A stretch of 64,000 nt of DNA from Paenibacillus oenotherae (GTDB taxonomy: Bacteria > Bacillota > Bacilli > Paenibacillales > Paenibacillaceae), in contig NZ_JAHZIJ010000011.1 of NCBI RefSeq assembly GCF_019443105.1, forward strand, positions 62,001 through 126,000. Direction: 5' to 3'. Shown here in pieces: positions 35,609-46,392 of the stretch. The translations under genes were made by a program, and so were the position numbers. The notes beneath the pieces were generated by a model, which saw only the letters and a program-made list of their open reading frames with translations, was not told where the DNA came from and searched no databases. Position 1 is the stretch's first letter. The number at the start of each line of letters is the position of its first letter.

Positions 35609-36910
35609 TTGAGCGAAATTAATCGGAAGAGACAGGATCAACGTTCCAAGGCTGCCTTTGACAAAGCAAAGCAAGTCATTCCAGGCGGTGTGAATTCTCC
35701 GGTGCGTGCGTTTCGGTCTGTCGGTTTAACCCCTGTCTATATGGAACGTGGAGAAGGCTGCAGGGTGTATGACATAGACGGGAACAGCTATATTGATTAT
35801 GTCGGATCCTGGGGTCCTCTCATTATGGGACATGCCCATCCTGACGTCATTGAAGCGATTAAGCGTACGGCGGAGAAGGGAACAAGCTTTGGTGCGCCAA
35901 CGGAGCTGGAGACCGCTATGGCGGAGCTTGTCTGCGAGCGTGTTCCGTCTATTGAAGTGGTGCGGATGGTCAATTCCGGCACAGAGGCTACAATGAGCGT
36001 TCTTCGTCTGGCGCGCGGCTATACGAAACGGAACAAGATTCTGAAATTCGAGGGCTCCTATCATGGACATACCGACTCTTTGCTGATCAAGGCAGGATCA
36101 GGGGTCGCTACGCTCGGCCTGCCGGACAGCCCCGGTGTACCGGAAAGCGTAGCCTCCCATACCATTACGGTACCTTATAATGATCTGGAATCCGTGAAGC
36201 TGGCGTTCGAGAAATTCGGCGAGGAAATCGCCTGTATTATTGTTGAGCCTATTGCCGGCAATATGGGTGTCGTGCCGCCGCTGCCCGGATTTCTTCAAGG
36301 ACTGCGCGAGGTAACGGAGCAATACGGCAGCCTGCTTATTTTCGACGAGGTTATGACCGGATTCCGGGTTCATTACCATTGTGCGCAGGGGCTGTATGGC
36401 GTCACCCCTGATCTGACCTGTCTTGGCAAAATAATCGGAGGCGGCTTGCCGGTCGGAGCCTATGGCGGCAAACGCGAGATTATGGAGATGATGGCGCCAA
36501 GCGGGCCGATTTATCAAGCAGGCACCTTGTCAGGCAATCCGTTAGCTATGGCAGCCGGATATACAACATTAAGCCTGTTGACTCCAGAGACGTACGAGCA
36601 TTTGGAAAAACTGTCGGTACGCCTGCAGCGCGGCTTTGAAGCGAATGCGGCGAAGCATGGCGTGCCGGTGACTATCAATCGTGTCGGCTCCATGGTATGC
36701 CCGTTCTTCACAAAGGAGCATGTCATTAATTATGATACAGCGAAGCATGCCGATCTTGAGCGGTTCAAGGCGTATTTTGCCACGCTGCTGGATCTTGGCG
36801 TCAGTGTTGCTCCATCGCAGTATGAGGGGATGTTCGTCTCTGCTGTTCATGATGAGGCAGCGATAGATGCTACGATTGCAGCGAATGATGAAGCGCTTCG
36901 CAGATTGTAG
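35609..36910 (+). CDS. hemL: Glutamate-1-semialdehyde 2,1-aminomutase
   Basis: A 433-residue PLP enzyme that converts glutamate-1-semialdehyde to 5-aminolevulinate. Start TTG 35609 has GTAGGAG 8 nt upstream; GTG 35600 overlaps that site. Motifs: [43 protein letters not shown], and the PLP lysine in [19 protein letters not shown] (about 265-270). It is separated from hemABCD by the antisense regulator. Otherwise it completes the pathway from Glu-tRNA to uroporphyrinogen III. Confidence 0.96.
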   Translation: MSEINRKRQDQRSKAAFDKAKQVIPGGVNSPVRAFRSVGLTPVYMERGEGCRVYDIDGNSYIDYVGSWGPLIMGHAHPDVIEAIKRTAEKGTSFGAPTELETAMAELVCERVPSIEVVRMVNSGTEATMSVLRLARGYTKRNKILKFEGSYHGHTDSLLIKAGSGVATLGLPDSPGVPESVASHTITVPYNDLESVKLAFEKFGEEIACIIVEPIAGNMGVVPPLPGFLQGLREVTEQYGSLLIFDEVMTGFRVHYHCAQGLYGVTPDLTCLGKIIGGGLPVGAYGGKREIMEMMAPSGPIYQAGTLSGNPLAMAAGYTTLSLLTPETYEHLEKLSVRLQRGFEANAAKHGVPVTINRVGSMVCPFFTKEHVINYDTAKHADLERFKAYFATLLDLGVSVAPSQYEGMFVSAVHDEAAIDATIAANDEALRRL

Positions 36911-36919
36911 GCTGATGGG

Positions 36920-37948
36920 ATGAGAGAGAGCGGCAAGATCGATTGGGAACAATTCAGGCGCAGCGGAGAATGGCTGGAGCTGCCTCTAGAGACGCTGGAG
37001 GGAATAGCTTCAACCAGCAGCATGTCCGAATCCGAAGCAGAGCGCGATTCCAGTGCTGAACTTCCCGCACTACGGGCTGGGAGCCATCCGCATCATGTGC
37101 GGCAATGGCTGCTGGCTCTTTCTCTGTTCCCGGAGAAATGGATGAACCGTTTGTTCTCTGTTAGGGGCATTCAATTCGTTGATGGGGTTATACGTCTTCG
37201 CACATTCCTGCATGCGGATGTAGAGAAGGAGCCGATATACCGGCTGGCCAAGCTTCCGCCTGGTTCAACTGAGCGTGCGGCATCGGTCTTGTTCGAGGAT
37301 GATTGGTGCCTTGTACTGGACAAGCCCTCGGGCATGCCGGTTCATCCCTCAGCGGCAGGCCAGCGGGGGACATTGGATGAAGCGGCGGCGCGGCATTGTT
37401 TGATGAATGGCGATCCTCAGTCTGTGAAACATATCCACCGCCTGGACGATGATACGTCAGGTCCCGTACTCTATGCGAAGAACGACCTTGCACAGCAGCG
37501 GCTGGATGCGGCAATGCGGCAGAAAACGATTGAGCGGCATTATGCTGCCATCGTTCAAGGAAAGCTGCTCCGCAGGCGCGGTACGATTGATGAGCCAATC
37601 GGCAAGGACCGGCATCACGGTGCGCGCAGACGGGTTTCGAATACAGGAGATCATGCTGTAACGCACTATGAGGTCGTGGAAGCCTATCGCACTGCATCGC
37701 TGGTTCGCCTGCAACTGGAAACAGGACGGACACATCAAATTCGGGTGCATATGAGCCATTTGGGACATCCGCTTGTCGGAGACACGCTATATGGCGGCAG
37801 CAGCCGCTATTTGAACCATCAGGCGCTCCGGGGCGAGCTGCTTGTTTTTCCGCATCCATTGACGGGTGCACCGGTAACGGTTGCCGCTCCCGAGCCGCAA
37901 TGGTTCGCTAAAGTCCGTGAGGAGCTTGGCGCGCACAAAAATTCTTAG
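36920..37948 (+). CDS. RluA/RluD-family RNA pseudouridine synthase
   Basis: A 342-residue enzyme. The catalytic Asp lies in HIHRLDDDTSGPVLYAKN (about 172-189), the RluA motif HRLDxxTSG. Downstream are GRTHQIRVHMSHLGHPLVGDTLYGG (family motif) and an N-terminal region of about 110 residues of which part may be an S4-like RNA-binding domain (MNRLFSVRGIQFVDGVIRL). The substrate RNA position is unknown. It follows hemL by 9 nt, so it is likely co-transcribed. B. subtilis has no such gene at this site. Confidence 0.9.
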   Translation: MRESGKIDWEQFRRSGEWLELPLETLEGIASTSSMSESEAERDSSAELPALRAGSHPHHVRQWLLALSLFPEKWMNRLFSVRGIQFVDGVIRLRTFLHADVEKEPIYRLAKLPPGSTERAASVLFEDDWCLVLDKPSGMPVHPSAAGQRGTLDEAAARHCLMNGDPQSVKHIHRLDDDTSGPVLYAKNDLAQQRLDAAMRQKTIERHYAAIVQGKLLRRRGTIDEPIGKDRHHGARRRVSNTGDHAVTHYEVVEAYRTASLVRLQLETGRTHQIRVHMSHLGHPLVGDTLYGGSSRYLNHQALRGELLVFPHPLTGAPVTVAAPEPQWFAKVREELGAHKNS

Positions 37949-38034
37949 TCATGTCCGTCCCCCCCTAACCATATAGATAAATAGGGAAGATAGCTGTAAT
38001 CAAGCTACGAGTAGGGGAAAGGAGGACGACAAGC

Positions 38035-39474
38035 GTGTCCAATCAGTCGAACGGGTTAAGATTTGATGTATATGAGCGAGTGCATTTGCCGGATGATGTG
38101 GCAGCAATCGATGAACTGGAAGAAATTGAGCTTGTTCCACGAATCCAAATTGTACAGCAGGGTGAGCAGGTGCTGCTCAAAGGACATCTGCTTTTGACCG
38201 GTGTTTATCGAGCGCAGAACGATCCTTCAGCAGAGCAGCCATTAGAGCATTGGATTCCGGTAGAAATTACGCTGCCGATGAATCGGATCAACCGGTTGGA
38301 TGATATCGCTGTGGAAATTGATAATTTTGATGTTGAGCTGTTATCATCAAGAACGCTCAATATTACAGGTGTTCTCTCCTTGCTGGGCATCGAACTGGAA
38401 AAGCATCAGGAGCAAGAAAGCTGGAGACGCGAGGAGCCGTTCACAGTCATTCATACACGTGAAGCAGAGGCGCAGCGGCTGGATTCGGAGTCATTCCATG
38501 CTGCAGAGGGCGCGGCGCAATCCTTCAGCCCTGAAGAGGCGCAGCGTGCCGCAGAGGAGGAGCTGCAGCGGGAAGCTTGGCTGCGTGAAGAGGAAGCGCG
38601 GGCGAGCGTGCTTCGCTCCGGGGAGGAACCGCAGGCTCAGGAATCAGTCCCGAGCGGGGAGCAGGCGTGGGATCTGTTCCGGCGCGAGGAGCATGTCCGG
38701 GATGGAGACCCCCGCCGCGACGAGCAGGTATGGAATGCTGGGCGGCTTGATGGGGAAGCGCATGCTGCGGAGGCACGGCAAGCAGAGGCGCGGGAGGCTT
38801 TTGCCCGCGATGAGCTAGAGCGGGAGGTTGCAAGGCAGGAGGCCGAGCAGCGGAAGGCCTTCTATAGGGAGAGCGGCATTGAATCCGGTTATGGAGGAGC
38901 CAATCCCAGCCCTGCGGTACACGCCGAGCCTCTTCATGAGCAGCAGCCTGAACGTCCGGCTGCCCCAGCGCACATTGAGGAATCCGGCATACAGCCCTTC
39001 CACAATGAAGCACAGCAGGAATCGTTCTCTTCCTCCACATTCAATAGCCCGCAAAGCTTCGGCGATGTCAGCAGTCCGGCGGAGCCCGATGCGCTGAAGA
39101 AGGAAATGCGCGTCGCGGTTATGGGCAAGTCAGCGGCTGAGGATCCTGCTCCTGCTGCCAACGGACTCGGCTTTCGCTCGTTGCTGCAATCGAGCAAGCG
39201 GGAGCAGGAGGCGAGAGCGGTCGCGGAGCAATCGGCTCAGCGAGCTGCTGATGAGGCTAATAAACCGGCCGGGGATGATATGGAATGGAAAAACATTTTC
39301 TTCGGCCAGTCCATCGATGAATCATTCCGCAAGCTGCGCATGTGTATCGTGCAGCGGGAGGAAACGCTGGAGCTGATTGCCGACCGCTATCATCTCCAGC
39401 CCCGCGAAATTGCACTATACAATCGTCTTTCGGATCAGAATATTTCGGAAGGCCAAGTGCTGTATATTCCATAA
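38035..39474 (+). CDS. spoVID: SpoVID-type spore coat morphogenetic protein
   Basis: A 479-residue protein. The N-terminal domain (about 1-130: LRFDVYERVHLPDD, GHLLLTGVYRA, PVEITLPMNRI) matches the SpoVID head that drives coat encasement. A low-complexity middle (about 150-400) is rich in Glu, Ala and Arg with repeated EARQAEAREAF-type blocks. The C-terminal LysM domain (VQREETLELIADRYHLQPREIALYNRL) should bind peptidoglycan or partners such as SafA. Start GTG 38035 follows AAAGGAGGACG. Synteny (hemL ... spoVID ... valS) supports the call. Confidence 0.92.
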   Translation: MSNQSNGLRFDVYERVHLPDDVAAIDELEEIELVPRIQIVQQGEQVLLKGHLLLTGVYRAQNDPSAEQPLEHWIPVEITLPMNRINRLDDIAVEIDNFDVELLSSRTLNITGVLSLLGIELEKHQEQESWRREEPFTVIHTREAEAQRLDSESFHAAEGAAQSFSPEEAQRAAEEELQREAWLREEEARASVLRSGEEPQAQESVPSGEQAWDLFRREEHVRDGDPRRDEQVWNAGRLDGEAHAAEARQAEAREAFARDELEREVARQEAEQRKAFYRESGIESGYGGANPSPAVHAEPLHEQQPERPAAPAHIEESGIQPFHNEAQQESFSSSTFNSPQSFGDVSSPAEPDALKKEMRVAVMGKSAAEDPAPAANGLGFRSLLQSSKREQEARAVAEQSAQRAADEANKPAGDDMEWKNIFFGQSIDESFRKLRMCIVQREETLELIADRYHLQPREIALYNRLSDQNISEGQVLYIP

Positions 39475-39599
39475 TCATCATCCAATCCCCCTTGGAGGCG
39501 CATGGTCTTCGAGGGGGATTGCGCTATGTGCGAGAGGCCGTGATGCGCGTGCGGGATGCGGCCGGGATTGACGCGGGCAAATAAGAACGTGTATGATAG

Positions 39600-39893
39600 A
39601 AAATATAGGGTTATACTTTGACTATAATGACGTTGATGGGGAAGAGTGGCAGCTGTGCCTTCAGAGAGTGGAACTGTTACGCTGAGAGGTTCCGCAGGAT
39701 TGTTTGTTGCGACATGTCGCCCCGGAGTTGCTTGAATGAAACGAATCTGCTTCGTCAGTTCAAGCCGGCCGCAGCCGTTATCTGTTTGAGGTGTCGCTTG
39801 GCGTTATACGCACTGAGCGAAACAAAGGTGGTACCGCGGAAGCTAGACCTTTCGTCCTTTGCAGTATAGGGGCGGAAGGTTTTATTTGTTTTT
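39600..39893 (+). promoter_or_regulatory. T-box riboswitch controlling valS
   Basis: The T-box core AAGGTGGTACCGCGG is at 39825-39839. Immediately downstream is an intrinsic terminator whose arms are ACCTTTCGTCC (39847-39857) and GGGGCGGAAGGT (to 39880), followed by a T-rich tract. The preceding 200 nt should form stem I and the specifier loop; I could not place the Val specifier codon securely. Uncharged tRNA-Val binding should favour the antiterminator and turn on valS. It fills most of the 500-nt gap between spoVID and valS. Confidence 0.93.
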
Positions 39894-39973
39894 CCATAAG
39901 CTGCTACGTCATCCGGACCGCGTCCCCAGGGCGCCTGGGAGCCGGCTTGCGAAATTATTGGAGGTAGGAAACG

Positions 39974-42634
39974 ATGTCTGAGAAACAATTGACGACTGAG
40001 ATGCCGACGACGTACGATCCGAAAGCATCTGAAGCACGTTGGTATGAGTATTGGATGAAAGGCAACTATTTTGAGGCAGGCAAAAGACCGGACGCTCCTG
40101 CGTATACGGTTGTTATCCCGCCGCCGAATGTAACGGGATTGCTGCATATCGGGCATGCGCTCGATTGTACGCTGCAGGATATAATGATCCGTACGAAACG
40201 GATGCAGGGCTATGATGCATTATGGCTGCCGGGCAGTGACCATGCCGGTATTGCAACCCAGACGAAGGTGGAGCAGAAGCTCCGCGAGGAAGGGATATCG
40301 CGTCATGATCTTGGACGGGAGAAGTTCCTTGAGAAGGTATGGGAATGGAAAGAGCACTATGCAGGGAATATCCACGAGCAGTGGGCCAAAATGGGCTTCT
40401 CGCTCGACTATTCGCGTGAACGGTTCACGCTCGACGAGGGTCTGTCCCAGGCGGTCAGGGAAGTATTCGTTCGTCTGTATGACAAAGGATTAATATATCG
40501 GGGCAAAAAAATCATCAACTGGGATCCTGCCGCACGGACTGCGCTCTCTGATATTGAGGTGGAGCATAAGGAAGTCAACGGCCATCTGTACCATTTGCAA
40601 TACCCGCTCAAGGATGGCAGCGGCTTCTTGACTGTAGCTACGACACGGCCGGAGACGATGCTTGGCGATACGGCGGTTGCCGTTCATCCCGAAGATGAGC
40701 GCTACAAGCATCTGATCGGACAAATGCTTGTTCTGCCGATTATTGGACGCGAAATCCCTGTCGTTGGCGATGAGTATGTCGATAAAGACTTCGGCTCAGG
40801 TGCGGTCAAAATAACACCTGCGCATGATCCTAACGACTTTGAGGTCGGCCTGCGCCATGATCTGCCACAAATCGTCATCATGGACGAGAGCGGCACGATG
40901 AATGAAGAAGCCGGACCATACAAGGGATTGGACAGAGCGGTCTGCCGCAAGGGGATCGTTGCCGATCTGCAGGCTCAGGGCGTATGCATTCGGATTGAGG
41001 ATCATGTCCATCAGGTGGGGCATAGCGAGCGCAGCGGAGCTGTAATTGAGCCGTATTTGTCCACACAATGGTTTGTTTCCATGAAGCCGCTTGCGGAAAC
41101 GGCGATCGAAGCGCAGCGTTCTGGCAACGGTGTTAACTTTGTGCCGGATCGCTTCGAGAAGATCTATTTGAATTGGATTGAGAATGTCCGCGATTGGTGT
41201 GTATCCCGCCAGTTGTGGTGGGGACACCGCATTCCTGCATGGTATTGCGATCAATGCGAAGCGATGCATGTGTCGCGCGAGGATCTGACAACCTGCAATA
41301 AATGCGGAAGCACTTCGCTGCGGCAGGACGAGGATGTGCTTGATACCTGGTTCAGCTCGGCGCTGTGGCCGTTCTCGACGCTTGGCTGGCCGCAGGAGAC
41401 CGAAGATCTGAAACGTTTCTACCCGACGAGCCTGCTCGTGACGGGTTACGATATTATCTATTTCTGGGTTGCCCGGATGATCTTCACCGCGCTCGAATTT
41501 ACGGAGCAGATTCCGTTCAAGGATGTGCTGACTCACGGTCTTGTGCGTGATGAGAATAACCAGAAGATGTCGAAGTCGCTGGGCAACGGCGTTGACCCAA
41601 TCGATGTTATTGAGCGCTACGGCGCAGATGCGATGCGCTTTATGCTTTCGACTGGCAGCACACCAGGCCAGGATTTGCGGTTCCGCTGGGACAAGGTGGA
41701 GCAGGCTCGCAACTTCGCTAACAAAATATGGAATGCTTCGCGTTTTGCCCTTATGAATTTGGAGGGCTTTACGGCAACGGATATCGATATTAGCGGCAAG
41801 CTTGGCACATCGGACCGCTGGATTCTGCACCGTCTTAATGAAACCTCGCGTGATGTGACGCGATTGATTGACGCTTATGAATTCGGTGAAACCGGACGCC
41901 TGTTGAATAATTTTATTTGGGACGATCTGTGCGACTGGTATATCGAATTTGCGAAGCTGAGCTTGTATGGCAGCGATGCAGAGGCGAAGCGGGCTACGCA
42001 ATCCGTGCTTGCTTATGTGCTTGACCGGACACAGCGGCTCATTCATCCGTTTATGCCGTTTATTAGCGAGGAAATATGGCAACACTTGCCGCATGAGGGA
42101 GAGACCATTACGCTTGCGGAGTGGCCGAAATACGATGCTGCTCTGGAAGCGCCGGAAGCGGTTCGCGAGATGGAGCTGCTGATGGGCATCATTCGTGCGG
42201 TTCGCAACATTCGTGCTGAAGTGAACGTGCCGATGAGCAAAAAGGTGGAGCTGCTCGTCAAGCCATCCAGCGCAGAGGTAGCTGCTATACTGAGCCGCAA
42301 TGAGGAATTTATCAGCCGCTTCTGCGGAACGTCCAAGCTGGAGATCGGCATTGAATTGGCCGCTCCGGACAAAGCAATGACTGCTGTCATTACTGGGGCG
42401 GAGCTGTTCTTGCCGCTTGCAGGCCTCATTGATATCGAGCAGGAAATTGCAAGGCTGGAGAAAGAGATTCAGAACCTGAACGCAGAGGTGGAGCGGGTCG
42501 AGAAGAAGCTGGGCAATGTCGGCTTCGTATCGAAGGCGCCAGCAAAGGTCATTGAGGAAGAGAAGGCCAAGATGGCTGATTATGCGGACAAACGCGATAA
42601 AGTACAAGCAAGACTGGCGGAGCTGCGGGGATAA
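39974..42634 (+). CDS. valS: Valyl-tRNA synthetase
   Basis: An 886-residue class I synthetase. The HIGH motif appears as [10 protein letters not shown] (about 54-63) and KMSKS as [14 protein letters not shown] (about 524-537). The CP1 editing domain lies between ([22 protein letters not shown]). The C-terminal coiled-coil arm ([17 protein letters not shown]) is typical of ValRS. RBS TTGGAGGTAGG precedes ATG 39974. The T-box upstream links expression to tRNA-Val charging. Confidence 0.98.
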   Translation: MSEKQLTTEMPTTYDPKASEARWYEYWMKGNYFEAGKRPDAPAYTVVIPPPNVTGLLHIGHALDCTLQDIMIRTKRMQGYDALWLPGSDHAGIATQTKVEQKLREEGISRHDLGREKFLEKVWEWKEHYAGNIHEQWAKMGFSLDYSRERFTLDEGLSQAVREVFVRLYDKGLIYRGKKIINWDPAARTALSDIEVEHKEVNGHLYHLQYPLKDGSGFLTVATTRPETMLGDTAVAVHPEDERYKHLIGQMLVLPIIGREIPVVGDEYVDKDFGSGAVKITPAHDPNDFEVGLRHDLPQIVIMDESGTMNEEAGPYKGLDRAVCRKGIVADLQAQGVCIRIEDHVHQVGHSERSGAVIEPYLSTQWFVSMKPLAETAIEAQRSGNGVNFVPDRFEKIYLNWIENVRDWCVSRQLWWGHRIPAWYCDQCEAMHVSREDLTTCNKCGSTSLRQDEDVLDTWFSSALWPFSTLGWPQETEDLKRFYPTSLLVTGYDIIYFWVARMIFTALEFTEQIPFKDVLTHGLVRDENNQKMSKSLGNGVDPIDVIERYGADAMRFMLSTGSTPGQDLRFRWDKVEQARNFANKIWNASRFALMNLEGFTATDIDISGKLGTSDRWILHRLNETSRDVTRLIDAYEFGETGRLLNNFIWDDLCDWYIEFAKLSLYGSDAEAKRATQSVLAYVLDRTQRLIHPFMPFISEEIWQHLPHEGETITLAEWPKYDAALEAPEAVREMELLMGIIRAVRNIRAEVNVPMSKKVELLVKPSSAEVAAILSRNEEFISRFCGTSKLEIGIELAAPDKAMTAVITGAELFLPLAGLIDIEQEIARLEKEIQNLNAEVERVEKKLGNVGFVSKAPAKVIEEEKAKMADYADKRDKVQARLAELRG

Positions 42635-42689
42635 TTCGCTGCTTGCCAGTCTGGCATTGATGGTTATAGAGGAAGAAGGGCGAGACAGA

Positions 42690-44066
42690 ATGAGCAACCA
42701 GCATCAGGGAGCCTTGGAAGCTCCGCTTGCAACCTATGAGGAGGCAAGAGATTGGATTGAAGGGCTTGTCCCTTTTGGCATCCGTCCCGGCTTGGAGCGT
42801 ATCCTGAAGTTGATGGAGATCTTCGACAATCCGCAGCGGCGGCTGAAATTTATTCATGTGGCTGGAACGAATGGCAAAGGCTCGACCTGCGCTTATCTGA
42901 CCAGTGTCCTGCTTCGCAGCGGTTATGATGTGGGGACCTTCACGTCCCCTTACATTACGAAATTTACGAACAGGTTCCAATATAACGGCATGGATATTCC
43001 GGAGGAAACGCTGCTCAAGCTCGCCAATCAGCTCAAGCCCCATGTTGAGGCAATTGCGGCAACAGAGCTTGGCTCGCCTTCCATGTTCGAAGTATCGACA
43101 GCTTTGGCAGTACTCTATTATGCACGGGAATCTTATCCTGATTTTGTCGTTTGGGAGACAGGGCTTGGGGGAAGACTCGACGTTACGAATTTTGTTACGC
43201 CAATCGTCTCGGTCATCACGAATGTTGGCCATGACCATATGGATATTCTCGGCAATACAATCGAGGAAGTGACAAGGGAGAAGGCTGGCATCATTAAGCC
43301 GGGTGTGCCCGTAATAAGTGCTGTAACCCAGCCTGAGGCAGTGGCCATTGTCGCGGATACTGCCCGTGACAATAACAGCTCTCTCTATCTGCTTGGCGAA
43401 CAGTTTACCGAAACGACGCTTGAGGTTAGTGAGCGCGAGCAGACCTTTGCCTTCCAAGGCATGTTCCGTGCCATTGAGCCGCTCACGATAACGCTTAGCG
43501 GCGCACATCAGCGGACGAATGCAATGGTAGCGGTAATGACGCTTGAGGTGATGCGTCAATATTACGCGCTTATTATGGATGATGAGGATTTGCGTCAAGG
43601 GCTGAAGGATGCTGCGTGGCCTGGCCGTCTTGAGATGGTCGTGGAATCGCCGCGCCTGCTGCTCGATGGAGCGCATAATCCAGAGGGGGCACAGTCGCTC
43701 GCTGCAGCGCTGCGCGATACTTACCGATACGAGCGGCTTCATCTTATGATGGGGATGCTGGCGAATAAGAATCATCCTGACACATTGCGGCATATACTAC
43801 CTCTAGTGGATTCGCTCGTAGTGACCGAGCCTGACTTTCGCAAAGCCAAACCTGCCGGCGAGCTTGCATCGCTAGTGGAGGATATGCGGGAGGAGCTCGG
43901 CTGTACATTCGAGCTTATTATTGAACCGAACTGGAAGAAGGCGTTAGAACGGCTGCAGAAGTTGACCGGTGACGCCGATTTGGCGGTGGTGACCGGCACG
44001 CTGTATTTGATTGCCGATGTCCGCTCCTATTTGCTCTACAATACGGAATCTGAAAAAGGCTGGTGA
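42690..44066 (+). CDS. folC: Bifunctional folylpolyglutamate synthase / dihydrofolate synthase
   Basis: A 458-residue Mur-ligase-family enzyme adding glutamate to folates. I start at ATG 42690 ([12 protein letters not shown]) near GGAAGAAGGGCGAG. The P-loop is [15 protein letters not shown] (about 56-70). Other motifs are [18 protein letters not shown] and [13 protein letters not shown]. It follows valS as in B. subtilis and ends 8 nt before the murC start. Confidence 0.96.
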   Translation: MSNQHQGALEAPLATYEEARDWIEGLVPFGIRPGLERILKLMEIFDNPQRRLKFIHVAGTNGKGSTCAYLTSVLLRSGYDVGTFTSPYITKFTNRFQYNGMDIPEETLLKLANQLKPHVEAIAATELGSPSMFEVSTALAVLYYARESYPDFVVWETGLGGRLDVTNFVTPIVSVITNVGHDHMDILGNTIEEVTREKAGIIKPGVPVISAVTQPEAVAIVADTARDNNSSLYLLGEQFTETTLEVSEREQTFAFQGMFRAIEPLTITLSGAHQRTNAMVAVMTLEVMRQYYALIMDDEDLRQGLKDAAWPGRLEMVVESPRLLLDGAHNPEGAQSLAAALRDTYRYERLHLMMGMLANKNHPDTLRHILPLVDSLVVTEPDFRKAKPAGELASLVEDMREELGCTFELIIEPNWKKALERLQKLTGDADLAVVTGTLYLIADVRSYLLYNTESEKGW

Positions 44067-44073
44067 TCCGTTC

Positions 44074-45474
44074 TTGAATACGGCAGAACACGTTCATTTC
44101 ATTGGAATCGGCGGATATGGTATGAGCGCGATAGCGCGGGTCATGCTGGAAATGGGATATAAGGTGAGCGGTTCCGACGTCGCGCGCCAGGAGCTTGCGG
44201 AGAAGCTGGCAGCCAAAGGCGCTCACATCTATATCGGTCATGAACCAGAGCATGTCAAGGGTGCCGACCTTGTCGTTTATTCAACGGCACTGTCCCGCGA
44301 CAATGTGGAGCGCAGAGCAGCGGAGGAGCTGAATATTCCGATCCTTCATCGTGCTCAGATGCTCTCGCGGCTTATGAATAACGGTAAGGGGGTAGCAGTG
44401 GCGGGCGCTCATGGGAAGACGACAACGTCTTCGATGATTGCGCTGGTCATGGAGACCTGCAAGCTCGACCCCACTTTTATTATCGGCGGTGAGATCGTCA
44501 ATGTCGGTACGAATGCCAAGGCAGGCAAGGGGGATTATGTCGTAGCGGAAGCTGACGAGAGTGACGGCTCTTTCCTGCAGTATCATCCTGCCATTGCAAT
44601 CGTCACGAATATCGAACCGGATCATCTTGAAAACTATGACGGTGATTTCGGCAAGCTTAAAAGCGCTTATGTCCAATTCCTGAGCCAAGTAAAAGCAGGT
44701 GGAAAAGCGATCATCTGTACGGATGACAACGATATTCAAGATTTGCTGCCGCAGCTGCAAGCCGGACCGCTGGGAAGCTCAGGACTGCTTACTTACGCGA
44801 TTGATGGAGAAGCTGTTTATAAAGCAGAGGATATCGTGCTTGGCGACCGCCAAGTGTCGTTTGTTGTGACGCATCTGGGAGAGACGCTTGGCCGCATCAA
44901 GCTGTCCGTCCCCGGCCGTCATAACGTATATAATGCGATGGCGACCGTTATCACTTGTCTGGAGGCTGGCATCTCCTTTGATGCGATAGCCGCAGCGATT
45001 GTTGATTTCCGCGGAGCGAAGCGCCGGTTTCAAGTGCTTGGCGAGATCAATGATATTCTGGTCATCGATGATTACGCGCATCATCCGACTGAGATTCAAG
45101 CTACGATCAGTGCAGCCAAAGCGACAGGCAAGCGCATCGTCGCGGTGTTCCAGCCGCAGCGCTATACACGGACCTATTTCCTGTTTGAGCAGTTCAGCAA
45201 GGCGTTCTCGGAGGCTGATGAGGTGATCATTACAGACATCTATTCACCGGCAGGCGAACAACAGATCGAAGGCGTCAACTCCAAGAAGCTTGTCGAGCTG
45301 ATCATTAAGAACAGCAACAAGAATACGACCTATATTCCGACTAAGGAAGAGGTTCAGGATACATTGATCGCCAAGGCAGCGCCGGGTGATCTGGTTATTA
45401 CAATGGGAGCGGGAGATATTTGGAAGGCTGCTGATGGCCTGGCCAAGTCGCTTCGCGCCAAGCACGGATTGTAG
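44074..45474 (+). CDS. murC: UDP-N-acetylmuramate-L-alanine ligase
   Basis: A 466-residue cytoplasmic peptidoglycan-precursor ligase. I choose TTG 44074 ([18 protein letters not shown]): the family needs the Rossmann motif GIGGYGMS near residue 10, and AAGGCTGGTGAT lies upstream; an in-frame ATG at 44011 inside folC would add 21 residues. ATP loop [12 protein letters not shown] (about 109-120), EADESDGSF and the catalytic-domain YAHHPTEI are present. In B. subtilis murC lies elsewhere. The terminator at 45489 ends the valS-folC-murC run. Confidence 0.94.
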   Translation: MNTAEHVHFIGIGGYGMSAIARVMLEMGYKVSGSDVARQELAEKLAAKGAHIYIGHEPEHVKGADLVVYSTALSRDNVERRAAEELNIPILHRAQMLSRLMNNGKGVAVAGAHGKTTTSSMIALVMETCKLDPTFIIGGEIVNVGTNAKAGKGDYVVAEADESDGSFLQYHPAIAIVTNIEPDHLENYDGDFGKLKSAYVQFLSQVKAGGKAIICTDDNDIQDLLPQLQAGPLGSSGLLTYAIDGEAVYKAEDIVLGDRQVSFVVTHLGETLGRIKLSVPGRHNVYNAMATVITCLEAGISFDAIAAAIVDFRGAKRRFQVLGEINDILVIDDYAHHPTEIQATISAAKATGKRIVAVFQPQRYTRTYFLFEQFSKAFSEADEVIITDIYSPAGEQQIEGVNSKKLVELIIKNSNKNTTYIPTKEEVQDTLIAKAAPGDLVITMGAGDIWKAADGLAKSLRAKHGL

Positions 45475-45488
45475 AGGCTCAAAAAAGA

Positions 45489-45522
45489 GGCATTCCGAAT
45501 TCATTCGGAATGCTTTTTTTTT
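45489..45522 (+). terminator. Terminator after murC
   Basis: GCATTCCGAAT and ATTCGGAATGC form a perfect stem with a TC loop, followed by eight T, 15 nt past the murC stop. Confidence 0.95.
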
Positions 45523-45619
45523 GAGCCTTGCCTTATTCAAAAATGGCGCTTTTGGTTTGTGCTTTTCACTTGCACTTCTGTTTTTTGGCTTGTTCTCCGA
45601 AGGCGTAGGGCAAGGGGGA

Positions 45620-46133
45620 TGTTCAGAAAGTCCTTTGTGGAAAGCTCAACTCCCGCTTTAACAAGCTGTACGAAGTGGAGTGCCTGCGTTCATGGGACTG
45701 CTGACTTACTCCTCGCCAGAGGACGATTCGCAATTCAAACGCCGAGAGATGCGAACGAGCCACGGGCTATGAGCCACGAGATAGGCGAAACATGCGAAAT
45801 GGCATTTATTTGCTCGTTTCTGGCCCCATGAAGGTGAAATGCCTGCCAGAGTGCAGGTATCTCACCTTCGTTTCCCTTTACAGGACGATTTGCCCTCAAA
45901 ATCATGCTTCATTGCAGGAATTTTGCCAATATGGCTTCTTTGCAACCGAAATTCATGCACATTCGCAGGCTTCTTACTCCGTCATGCTGCCCTTCAAGCC
46001 ACACTTGGAGAAGGAGTTGTCCAGAGTCCCCATATCCAATGAAACAGATGCTTCCAGTCCACTTTTTGTGGTTTTGGAGTCATCCCTTCACATCATTTGA
46101 GACTGACGCATTGGAAATTGGATTTTTCGGACA
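45620..46133 (-). repeat. Four-palindrome intergenic element, copy C (inverted)
   Basis: Read on the minus strand it starts TGTCCGAAAAATCC (46133-46120) and ends near TGTTCAGAAAGTCC on the plus strand (45620-45633), again imperfect inverted ends. Palindromic units lie at 45954-45969, 45903-45918, 45842-45857 and 45791-45806, giving spacings of 51, 61 and 51. The central 40-nt hairpin is 45830-45869. Its distal arm shares an exact 25-nt segment (45702-45726) with copy B. Small open frames inside have no ribosome sites. It fills most of the 900-bp gap between murC and spoIIB. Confidence 0.82.
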
Positions 46134-46392
46134 GCGCTTTTATTTTGCCTGCTTTTTGAGTGAATAATATAAAGCTTTTTTTGATCAATAATCGTTCATA
46201 AATAAGCACGGCTAATCACGGTTGCGAGGTGAACTGTACGAGAGACCATCAAGAGTACTGAAAGGGCCAGAGAAGGTGCTTACCGACTTAATTATGGTTT
46301 GCGTTCCGAACTGTATCATGGTGTCCCTGGTTCTAATTCTCTCAAACTCCTCATAATCTATCATTAGAGTATGTGGACAAGGAGAGAGTGAC
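46134..46392. other. Intergenic region upstream of spoIIB
   Basis: About 260 bp, moderately AT-rich, which must hold the spoIIB promoter. I see no clear hexamer pair or RNA element. Confidence 0.4.

Noticed and set aside
40796-42697. 633-codon minus-strand frame opposite valS
   Set aside because: The plus strand encodes a full ValRS with HIGH and KMSKS motifs, so this is an antisense shadow.
42549-43793. 414-codon minus-strand frame opposite folC
   Set aside because: Antisense shadow of a clear Mur-ligase-family gene.
45661-46170. Open frames of 67-102 codons inside element copy C
   Set aside because: They read through hairpins of the repeat, are not preserved in copies A and B, and lack ribosome sites.
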